DNA from: Eutypella sp. D-1
Taxonomy: Eukaryota > Ascomycota > Sordariomycetes > Xylariales > Diatrypaceae
Assembly: GCA_023313575.1 (NCBI GenBank)
Contig: JAJTTP010000001.1
Location: 4,898,001 to 4,962,000 of the forward strand
Direction of reading: 5' to 3'
DNA: 64,000 nt
This document shows, in pieces, positions 34,247 through 44,040 of this stretch (position 1 is the first letter of the stretch; the number at the start of each line of letters is the position of its first letter). Position numbers and translations under genes: made by a program. The notes beneath the pieces were generated by a model that was not told the origin of the DNA, ran no database searches, and saw only the letters and a list, made by a program, of their open reading frames with translations.

Positions 34247-37157
34247 TTACTCGTCGTCGTCCGCGTTGTCGTTGGCGGTGATGAAGACGAGTCGGCTTCC
34301 GTTGCCGGCCGTTTGCCAGACCTGTGATGCCCGGGGTAGGCTTTGGTTAGTACGAGTTTACCAGAATAGAGAGTCATAGATATGATAACGGGAAACATTT
34401 GAGGGAAAAGGAAGGAGCCGAAAAAAAGGGGGGGGGGTGGCTAAGAGGTTACTCACATCAAGACTCGTGTACTCATCCAAAGCATTCAGCCACTGATCCT
34501 CCGTGAAGCCCTTCGCCAGCACACGCTCGCGGACCTTGCGCATAGCGAGCTCAACAGCGCCACCAGCCTCGTCGTCGTCCTCCTCGTCGCCATCGTCCGC
34601 GTCCGCCCTGCAGGCGCCGCTGTCGGCGAGCGACTTGACGAGGTTGTAGATGCGGCTGGCGGCGTTAGGGGCGCGGCGGTTGCCCGCGCCGGTGGCGGCC
34701 TCGTGGGCGGCGAGACTCTCCTTGCTGGCCTCGACGAGACGCAGGGCCTCGTCGACGTCGTCGCGGGTGACGGAGGACGCGAAGCGCAGGCGCGCGAGCG
34801 CTTGCGCCAGGCGCACCACGCCTAGCAGCGTACGCGGCGTCGTGTGCGTGAACTGCCGGTTCCGCTTCTCCGCGCGCCGCTGCGCCTCCCGCATCCGCAC
34901 GTACGTCCGCGTCAGGTACTCCGTCACGGACTCCGGCACCGTCGGCCGGTACGTCCGCGCCTGCGCCACGTACGCCCGCACCTCGTGCGGTGTGAATACC
35001 ACGCCCGGGTGCTCGCCCCCTTCCGCCTGCTGTTGCTGGTCGCCGTCGCCCGCGTTTGTGGCGTACATGTCCGGGTGCTTACTATGCATGTGCACGTAGG
35101 CGACGTGCTTGGCGAGCTGGGCGTCCGACTCGCGCGTCGGCGTGTCGAGCAGCAGGAACAAAATGTCGAAACGAGAGAGGAGGGCCGCTGGCAGGTTGAT
35201 GTTCTCGACGGGGGAGATACGCGGGTTGTAGCGGCCGTAGATGGGGTTGGCGGCGGCCAGGATGGAGGTGCGGGCGTTGAGCGTCGTCGAGATGCCTGCC
35301 TTGGAGATGGAGATGGTCTGCTGCTCCATGACCTCATGGATGGCCGTCCGGTCGTTGTCGTCCATCTTGTCGAACTCGTCGATGCAGCAGATGCCGTTGT
35401 CGGCCAGCACTAGGGCGCCGCCCTCGAGTATCATCTCGTCCGTCACTGGATCCCGCATCACCGCCGCCGTGAGACCGACGCCGCTGGACCCGCGGCCCGT
35501 TGTGTAGACGCCCCGCGGTGCGACCTTGGAGATATATTTTAGCAGCTGGGACTTGGCTACACCGGGATCACCCATCAGGCAGATGTTGATGTCGCCGCGG
35601 ATGCGCATACCGTCACCCATGGACTTGGTGACACCGCCAACGAGCAGCAACAAGAGCGCTTTCTTGACGTCCAGATGACCATAAATCTCCGGCGCGATCG
35701 ACTTGGCCAGCATCTCGTACACGGCGCCGGACTGGCTAAAGGCATTGATGCGCTTCAGCAGCTTGTCGTCGATGACCATTGCGTCGTACGCCTTCTTGTG
35801 CTGCATTATGTGGTGGGCCTCGAGGTACGTGTCGGTCAGAAGGCCGGCCCTCATCGCCTGGAAGCCGGTGTAGGGTGTCGGGAGGAAGATGCCGGAGATA
35901 TCTACGACGTCGCCGGGGTTGATCTGGCGCACGGCGCTTCCGTAGCACATAACAGTGAGTATGCGAGGGATTTGGCCGATGGGCACCTGCTCCGCCATCT
36001 CCTGGATCTTGACCTCCTGGAAGGGCTGGAACTTGGAGGCGCGCGAGGACTGAAATAGCTGACCCTTGGACTGGTTCTCCTTGCACTCCCGAGAGGGGCA
36101 GCTGGTGAGGGGTGCGTACTGCTTGTCGCTGACGGGCTGGAAGATCTCGCAGCCGCAGCGATCACAGGTGTAGGCGGCGACCTGCGCGATGGGCTTTACA
36201 TCGGATACCCTGGTGGCAATGCCGCGGATGGTGATGAGATGGCCTAGGTGATCTCCCCGAACCTGGCGGACGGCGAGGGCCTTGACGGGGTTCTGTGCAG
36301 TGGAGGACCTCGGCTTGAAGACAAGTGTGTATCTTCTCGTAAGTTGCGCCGGGAAGGTAGACTCGAGAAGCTCGGGGTTGTTGGTGTTAGCAGCAGCCTC
36401 GGCGAGATCACGATTCCGCGCTTGTCGTCGCTCCATGATGACATCCAATACATCGTCCTTAAATCTAGCCTGGGGGGTTAGTGATTGGTATGGGATGAGG
36501 GGTACCAAGAAGTATTAGGAAGGCTTGTCGTACGTTACGCCTGAGGTTGGGGGTGGCATCTTCTTGTCTATGGCTCGGGATAGAACCTCGACATAATGCT
36601 TGGTGTTGGCCTCGATGGACTGAACCAGCTTTAGCTCTTCATTGGAATCATCCTCCCACTGTATGGCACTCGTTAGTCGAACATGAACACCAACATGAAC
36701 ACGAAGCATAGTCGGGTTTGAATGTGAAAGCGGAAAGCGGTTGGACATACCGCAGCGACATCATCTAGCTCTATTAACACCTCGTCGATGGATCGGTCGG
36801 CCAGTTTCTGCATGATATCGGCATACTTGTGCTTGGGCAACTTGGAAGTGGCCCGCTCTTTTCGTCGTCTCTCATGTGACTCGTCATCTTGATCCATAAA
36901 GTCATAATCGTCGCTCAGGTCATCCTCATCGATATTGATCTGTCCAATGGCATGGGTGATGGTTTGTTCGGGGGAAGTTTTGAAATTCTCGAGAAAGTCC
37001 TCGAAGGCAGCTAGAAGAATGGTAGGTATGCTGGGTTAGCCCTGTGACAGGTGACAGGCGACAGGTGACAGGTTGACGCTCAACTCGAGAAATGGAACAA
37101 TCACGTACTCTGTTGCGCCTCATAGTCGACGATATTTCTGTATTGAAGAAGCGCCAT
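34247..37157 (-). CDS. mcm7: DNA replication licensing helicase subunit Mcm7
   Basis: Five exons: complement(join(34247..34321,34457..36464,36534..36658,36751..37010,37109..37157)), 838 residues, frame exact. It starts [16 protein letters not shown] and ends in an acidic tail, [13 protein letters not shown]. Mcm7 is one subunit of the Mcm2-7 hexamer loaded at origins. A C4 zinc-binding motif lies at Cys245, Cys248, Cys267 and Cys272; Walker A GDPGVAKS at about 443-450; Walker B CIDEFD at about 505-510; arginine-finger SRFD near 575. The stretch [21 protein letters not shown] and the zinc region point to Mcm7 rather than Mcm5. I chose the exon 3/4 splice because it gives [14 protein letters not shown], the expected family sequence; the neighbouring AG gives a worse join. 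SCB/MCB-like sites lie upstream. Confidence 0.94.
34428..34437 (+). repeat. Homopolymer G10 in mcm7 intron 4
   Basis: On the mcm7 sense strand this is C10 followed by T7, close to the donor of the last intron (34322-34456). Confidence 0.8.
37044..37071 (+). repeat. Heptamer repeat in mcm7 intron 1
   Basis: Four tandem 7-bp units GTGACAG, the third with C for T, inside the 98-bp first intron of mcm7 (37011-37108). They take up over a quarter of the intron. Confidence 0.85.
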
Positions 37158-38251
37158 TTTGAATGTCGGTGTGATGTTCTTCCTACTCTCCCTATTCTCC
37201 CTATTGATATAGGGGATTCTGATTTTTCAACAACTTTTTTCTTTATCAGGAAGAACTTGTGACAAATTCAAATAATTTCAAATAGCATGGCAGGATAAAG
37301 GAAAGAAGAAGAAAAAAGAAGTGGACTGTTATGATAGTGTGGTGGTGTATGGTAAGTGATTTCGGTATAGTGACGATAGATAGGTTGGCTGAGAGTACTT
37401 GATGGAGTACACAAATTCAAAAGTAAACTATGTACATGGCTGGCTGGATCCATTTAGCTTAAGCTGGGTTAACTGGATTGGTTTGGGGATTGGTTTGGCG
37501 CGGCGGCGCGAGCCGAGACGCGACTTTTCGCGTTGACACCAGCCTCACCATTTAAGCTTTCCAAGGTTGGTTTGTGGCTTAGTTACTTGTACCTAGGTAG
37601 CTACTTGGCTACCTCTTGGGGGCAATTGGGTTCCAATGCCAAAAGAGGCATGCAGGTATCCACTTGCACATGCCGACAAATGCCACAAATGCAAGGGCAA
37701 GGGACCTGTAGACAGGAAGAAGCTAGGAAGAAATAGGAAATCGAAGGGAAATGGTCCAAGCTCCACTACAGTCTAGTCCATCTAGAGTAAAGGCATTTCT
37801 AAACCTCGGTAGCGCATCGCAACGCAAAGTCGGGGTCCCGGCCTTGCAAGCCTTGGAACCGACGAACTTCAACCTGTGCGTGGGTGGACTTTGCTTTGCC
37901 GCATCTCCAATGCAAATGCATGCACGCACGATCCAACTTATCCGGTATCCAGTGACCGATCCAGTCAAAGAGAGTATCTACATATTCGTAGACCTCCTCT
38001 TATTTACTTGTAGTCATCACTCCGCCAACAATAAATAATATCAAGTTAATATCAAGTTCTTCTATTATATCACATCCATGGTATCATCGTGTGGTATCGT
38101 ATCTTTTTAAAAATCCCCAGTAACCAACTCTTAATACCAATACCAATTCCTAACATCAATTACTCCCACAAGTGTACTGCCTGATGATTTATATACACAA
38201 TACATAATAAAACAACCACGTTGATTTCCTCGTCCTCCGAATTCGCCGGAA
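37158..38251. promoter_or_regulatory. Divergent promoter region, mcm7 and pex1
   Basis: About 1.1 kb between divergent ATGs. It includes the cell-cycle-like sites at 37518-37533, an ACCTAGGT at 37591-37598 and a CCTCGG at 37804-37809. CCTCGG is the core recognised by the fungal fatty-acid regulators FarA/FarB, known to control peroxisomal genes, so it may serve pex1. No gene seen. Confidence 0.35.
37518..37533 (-). promoter_or_regulatory. Candidate SCB/MCB cell-cycle elements of mcm7
   Basis: ACGCGA and, five bases on, TTTTCGCGT (reverse ACGCGAAAA) lie about 360 bp upstream of the mcm7 ATG. These match the cores bound by SBF/MBF-type G1/S regulators in yeasts, which fits a replication gene. 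Motif match only. Confidence 0.4.
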
Positions 38252-41200
38252 ATGGCTCCCACTCAGCGCCAGAATGCGCATTCTACCGCCGCCGAAATCT
38301 CCCTCGTTCACTTGAAGAGCTGTTTAGTCAACCTCCCTTCCTCACTTGTAAACCTCCTTGTCACGATCAATACCGTAAGCCTGCCTCCTTACTTACCTCT
38401 TTGAAAATATTTCACACGCTTTACATGCTTTACTGCTTGTTGCAGTTGCTGCCCCCCAAACCCTTACTTACTGTACCCGTGCCTTTCTAGCCCGCCCAGA
38501 ATGTCATCGTCGAGCTCAGCTATCGCGCCCCCTCTTCCTCTTCCGCGAACGGATCCCAGTCGGGTAGTGGTGGCGGCGGCGGCAGCTCCTCATCCCAACG
38601 CTCCATATATCTCGGCTGGACTGGTATGCCCAGCAAGCGCAAGATAGCGCCCATAGTCGGACGAGACGGGATCAACACCACCCGTGGTAGTGGAAGGGAT
38701 CAGGAGGTTGCCTCCGTCGAGATCGATGCGACTTTGGCCGCCACATTGGGATTATCCGACGGCCAGAAGGTCACCGCCGTTATCCACATCGATCCTCCAT
38801 TGGCGCATACCGTCAACATCGAACCCTTAACCCCCGAAGACTGGGAGATTATCGAGTTGCATGCGTCGTTCCTAGAAATCAACCTTGTGTCCCAGGTTCG
38901 CGCTTTTCCTAACCCTACGTATTCACCGGGCGAAGGCCAGAGCTCCAGTACACACCCATTGACTCTGCACTTGTCGCCTACTTCCACTGCGAACATTAAA
39001 GTCGTGTCCGTCGAGCCTGCGCTCCCAAAAGATGCCGCTTTTGTCAAGCTTGATCCCAAGGCCGAAATTATCGTCGCCCCCAAGACACGCTCCAGAACTT
39101 CCAAGTCTAGTACTCAGAGTCGTAGTGTCGGTGGAAGCACGAGGAGGAGCGCTAAGAGTTCGGCCAGCACGATCCGGAGAAAGGGCGGTCGCGAGGAAAA
39201 GAGAGCTGCGCTGTTCTTAAGAGGCATTGATAGGCAGCTCTGCCACGAATGGTTTGATGAGGACTCTGCTCCGCTCGATCTCAGCATCTGGGTAGATAGG
39301 GACCTACTGCTGTCAAACGATTTTCGGGGCGTAAATTGGGTGTCGGTTAATATTGTGAAGCCGGCCGGACTGCAACCTCCAATTGACCCCCAGAAGCAGC
39401 AGCAAGAAAACGCGGCCAACTCGGAAGGTATCAAAGCTGCCGAGAAGGTCATCGCTCAGCTTCGGCCCTGGGATGACCCTCCAAATGGTCAAACAGCTGC
39501 CCTCACAACGTCGCTATGCGCTGTATTAGGTTGCCAAGGAATGGTTGGCGGGATTGTGAAGGTCGAGCCCGCGCCGCAACCAATTTCGCGAAGCACGATA
39601 CAACGTCTGAAGATTTACCCATTCTCCGGCGCAGACACGAAAGCCGTCGAGGGACTTAAATTCGGCGGCGAGTCGAAGGCCGAGAAGGAAGCCGCTGCTA
39701 AAATGATAGCGCGTGTCTATGGCTCAAGTCGCGGTCAAAAGGGCCTGCTACAGGGTCCTTTGACCGACGGGATGGTGTTAGGGACGTATGATGGACTCGA
39801 GCTACCTCAAGGCTGGGAAGGGGGCCTTCTCAAATTCGAACCTCCCTCACTGATCACGAGCTCCAAGGAGCCGTTGATTTGGTGCCTGGGTTCTGATCGT
39901 CAAGGGACCATTGAAGTGCTACCTCCCATTGCGCCTCCAACGTGGCTGTCGGAAAAAGAAGAGGGTGCTATACCTTCTAGCGACTCTCTATTAGTAGGAA
40001 TCGACGCTCTATTGTCTAACCTGAAGTCGCATCTCTCACACATGTCGTCGGTACTTTTGACTGGGGCCTTAGGCTCTGGGAAGACTGCCGTTGTCCAGTC
40101 TCTTGCTCGGACTCTACGAAGCGAGTATCTCTTCCACACGACATATTTCCCGTGCAGGAAACTTGTCAATGACGAAAGCAGGATAACCACCATCAAGGAG
40201 ACCCTGAATAGGGTGTTCATGAGTGCAAGCTGGGGTGCGCGGCTCGGCGGCCAGGCAATCGTCATACTCGACGATTTGGACAAGTTGTGTCCGGTTGAGA
40301 CCGAGCTGCAGGTCGGGAACGACAATGGCCGGAGCCGACAGATTAGTGAGACGATATGTTCGATCGTCCGGCAGTACTGCGGACGGGACAGCGGCGTAGT
40401 CCTGCTCGCAACCGCACAAGGCAAGGACTCCCTTAACAATGTCGTCATCGGCGGACATGTCGTTCGTGAAATCGTGGAGTTGAAGGCCCCAGATAAGGAA
40501 GCTCGCAGGAGGATCGTAGAGGCCGTCGTCCGGACGCACACGGTCAGCCCCGATTCGTTCCGTGCCACGGCCTCCAATAGCAGTCGCCCGCCAACATCCG
40601 ACGGAGGTGCCCCGGATGGCGAGGAGGGCGGTGCATGGATGGACGGAGGTAGCCAGCCAAGCAGGAGCAACTCTATATCCAAGCCGAAGAGCGAGGGGTT
40701 TCTGCTCGACCCAGAGCTAGACTTCCTCGATCTTGCGGGCGAAACAGATGGCTACATGCCTGGCGACCTCATTCTTCTAGTTTCGCGCGCCCGCAATGAA
40801 GCCCTCATACGAGCAGTTAGCGAGGTCTCAGCGCAGAAGGAGTTGGACATCGTGCAGCTCGGACGCGCGGACTTCGACAGCGCACTTAAAGGTTTCACGC
40901 CGGCGTCGCTGCGGAACGTTACGCTGCAGACGTCGACGACGAAGTTCGACTCGATCGGCGGGCTCAAAGAGACGCGGCGGATCCTGCTTGAGACACTCCA
41001 GTACCCGACCAAGTACGCGCCGATCTTCGCGCAGTGCCCGTTACGGCTGCGCTCGGGCCTCTTGCTGTACGGGTTCCCGGGCTGCGGCAAGACGCTGCTG
41101 GCGAGCGCGGTGGCGGGGGAGTGCGGGCTGAACTTCATCTCGGTCAAGGGGCCGGAGATCCTGAACAAGTACATCGGCGCGAGCGAGAAGAGCGTGCGGG

Positions 41201-42189
41201 ACCTGTTCGAGCGGGCGCAGGCGGCACGGCCCTGCGTGCTCTTCTTCGACGAGTTCGACTCCATCGCGCCTAAGCGCGGGCACGACTCGACGGGCGTCAC
41301 GGACCGCGTCGTCAACCAGCTGCTCACGCAGATGGACGGCGCCGAGGGCCTGTCGGGCGTCTACGTGCTCGCGGCCACCTCGCGGCCCGACCTCATTGAC
41401 CCCGCCCTGCTGCGCCCCGGCCGCCTAGACAAGAGCCTACTCTGCGACTTCCCCGACCTCGATGACCGCCTCGACATCCTGCGCGCCCTCGGCAGCAAGG
41501 TCAAGCTCGCCGACGAGGTCCTCGCCGCGCTACCCGCCGCGGACCAAGATCAGGCGCCGCAGGTGGCGGAGGGCCCGCTCCTCGAACTCGCCAGGCAAAC
41601 TGACGGCCTCTCCGGCGCCGACCTCCAGGCCCTCGTGTCTAACGCGCAGCTTGAGGCTATCCACGACGTTCTCGGCGGGGCCGACCAACACTCCTCCCAC
41701 GCGGCGACTTCGAGCTCCAGCAAGCGCTATCGGTCACAGGCGGCGTCGTCATCATCCGGCGCCGTACGCAACTTCCTGCAATTCCGGTACGGGGATGAAG
41801 ACCAAGATGGCGCGGGCGGCGCGGGCAGGACTTCGAGCCAGTCCGCCAAACTCGCGGAGAACGCGGCCATCGCCGCCAAGCTCGCCGAAATCAAGATGGC
41901 GCGGAAACGGGCGCGTGTCGCTGGCGGCGCCAACAACAATAACAAAGGCGGCGCCGAGAATGCCGACCCAGCGGCTACTGGGAAAGACGGGGCCGGGGCC
42001 GGCACCCCCGAGGTCCGGGTCTCCTGGAAGCACCTGTACAAGGCGCTCGAGGCGACGCGGCCCAGTATCAGCGCGCAGGAGCGCGGGAGGCTCGAGCGCA
42101 TCTACCGCGAGTTCGTGGTCGGTCGGTCCGGCGAGATGAGGGATGGTCAGCCTAGTATGGAGGTCGGGGGTCGTAGTAGCCTCATGTGA
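38252..42189 (+). CDS. pex1: Peroxisomal AAA ATPase Pex1
   Basis: Modelled as join(38252..38374,38491..42189), 1273 residues. Exon 1 encodes MAPTQRQNAHSTAAEISLVHLKSC...VTINT and exon 2 continues PAQNVIVELSYR. Without exon 1 the family N-terminal domain would be incomplete. Pex1 and Pex6 form the hexamer that extracts ubiquitinated Pex5 from the peroxisome membrane for recycling. The degenerate first AAA module has Walker A GALGSGKT near residue 566 and Walker B IVILDDLDKL. The second, well conserved module has GFPGCGKT near 902, LFFDEFDSIAPKRG near 957 and the second region of homology ATSRPDLIDPALLRPGRLD. The C-terminal 200 residues include an Ala/Ser/Asn-rich, probably disordered segment. 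Length fits Pex1. Confidence 0.94.
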
Positions 42190-43229
42190 GTTGAGCGAGT
42201 GGGAAGTGGGGGATGGGGGAGACTGTTATGTGTGCATGAAGTACGATGACATGGAAGTTTTGTGATGAAGGGGGTTAGGGGTAGGGGTGTATGTTGGGTG
42301 TATATGGGGTAAGTGCAGATGAATGAATGGTATATATATATAATTACAGAGTCTATATAGCATTGAGTACCTACTGTTGTCTTGTCATCGATGAAATGGA
42401 AGAAGCGTTCAGTGTTTGGTCATTGCTTAAGCACTATTTCCTATCGCCATCCCCGCTTAGTAGTTACCTAAGTAGTTCGACTGCACAGTCTAATGGCCTT
42501 GCACCAGGCGCTCGATGCTCTCACTTTCCAAATTACCTACCCTGATACCTTGCAGCTCGGCTGTATATAATATCTGTTAGGCTACATATGGTAGGAATGT
42601 GTGTGCACTTGTATACCTATCTCGCACATGGAAGAATTCCTGGACACTACACAAGCAGAGTAGATAAAGAACAGTACGGCAATCACAAGTAGACAAAGCA
42701 TTTTGCTACCTTTTTTGCTATCTCATATTAGCTGAGAAGCAGCCCGTATCAAAAAAATAGTGAACAAAATCACTTCCCTATATGTCACAGGAACCAGTGG
42801 TTATAACGTTATGCTAACAAGATCCTCTTGTGCCCTTCTTATCCACGAAAAGGAGGTAGAAATAGAGAAACGTGGGGCCCAGAGGTACATGGCTACATTC
42901 AATGGCGGGGACGTCACAGAAAGGTATGGAGAAATATCGCTAATCACGCTAAATACGCTAAGACTCGACTTCTAGGCGGCAATAATCATTCTCATTGGCT
43001 TGACCTGGCACGCTTTCACCGAAGTTGGCTTAGCGTAGTATCTAGGTAAGCATGCTGGATGTACCCTGCATTTGTCGGTTGTCCCATCCGCCATCCATGC
43101 CCAAGCTGCGATGCCAAGTAGAGAACCTCCCATCAACAACCCCTATCTCGTTCACAACGAACAACGGCTTTCTGGACCACCACCACAACATCCTAGAACC
43201 ATCATAAAGGGCTAGATAGGCGCTCCTGG
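42190..43229. other. Intergenic after pex1
   Basis: About 1 kb. It begins with G-rich pex1 3' flank (one TTAGGGG-like patch near 42272), then turns AT-rich. Short frames only, none recognisable. Confidence 0.5.
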
Positions 43230-43982
43230 ATGTCCGCAAGGGCCCGAGAGTTTTTCTGGTGCGATTATCGGCTTTCCCCGCGGAGTGCACGCTTCCGGAG
43301 CTCAGGGCTGCCGATACCGCCTGTATCGCGGGCCCTCCTTATTGTCCCGGGCCTGGATATACTCGGCGACATTTTCGACGACACGGCCGGAGGAGCTCTT
43401 GTAACTCTCCTCGACACGCGGGCAACAATAGGGAAAACACCTGACGCGTCGCTATCTGTAAGTATGTATTTCTTTCTCGTCTGCCTACTTTTTCTTCTCT
43501 TCCTCCCATCCCCTAGACAAGAATGTAGTCAAGAAGCTATCACGAACACACTTCGGACCCCTATTCCTGGATTTCTCGCGTTCTTTTTTACCATCATTTC
43601 TGCCTACATGGAACCAGATAAAACATATAACGTATGGGCTCGAACCATCCCAGATTGGGCCGTTGTGGACGATCCTCTTGATATCGATTGCAACGATCGG
43701 ACCAACCCGGGCCTCAGGGCGGGCCCATACGCCCCTGCGTATTACGCAGGGGATCTGTTTCGAGACGATATCTATCGTCTGGAACGTCTTGCGGAGGGGA
43801 TTATAACTAGGCATGTTAACTATAACAGGAAATCCCCAGCATTATTATTCGCATTGCTTTGTATACACGCTCACTGGGTGTTTGGTCCACCTTCCTCTGC
43901 CCACTCATTCATCCCTCAATTTATTCATCTGGATATACACATATCACTGTCACTTATGATCTATTGTGGATGCTTTAGCTAA
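43230..43982 (+). CDS. Uncertain 250-codon frame upstream of the kinase
   Basis: Open frame from an ATG to a TAA 58 bp before the kinase start. The middle (about 43450-43600) is pyrimidine-rich and contains GTAAGTATG, which looks like an intron donor, and hydrophobic Leu/Phe runs there look like translated leader. The part at 43600-43810, starting MEPDKTYNVWARTIPDWAVVDD, has more protein-like composition. I recognise no family. It could be a small gene, an upstream frame in the kinase transcript, or chance. Confidence 0.25.
   Translation: MSARAREFFWCDYRLSPRSARFRSSGLPIPPVSRALLIVPGLDILGDIFDDTAGGALVTLLDTRATIGKTPDASLSVSMYFFLVCLLFLLFLPSPRQECSQEAITNTLRTPIPGFLAFFFTIISAYMEPDKTYNVWARTIPDWAVVDDPLDIDCNDRTNPGLRAGPYAPAYYAGDLFRDDIYRLERLAEGIITRHVNYNRKSPALLFALLCIHAHWVFGPPSSAHSFIPQFIHLDIHISLSLMIYCGCFS
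43732..43752. other. 21-bp perfect palindrome
   Basis: CCCCTGCGTA, a single T, then TACGCAGGGG: ten-base perfect inverted arms around one base, about 290 bp upstream of the kinase ATG. It could be a dimeric regulator site or a hairpin in the transcript. Confidence 0.6.
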
Positions 43983-44040
43983 CCAGATGACATAGTGAGG
44001 ACGAGCAAGAAGAGGAGGAAGAGAACTACGATTTACAAGC

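Noticed and set aside
34247..37157. Identification of the replication helicase as Mcm5
   Set aside because: The [21 protein letters not shown] block, the zinc region and the N-terminal exons fit Mcm7 rather than Mcm5.
42266..42300. TTAGGGG-like patch suggesting telomeric repeat
   Set aside because: Only one or two imperfect copies in a G-rich 3' flank, not a telomere or a telomeric insertion.
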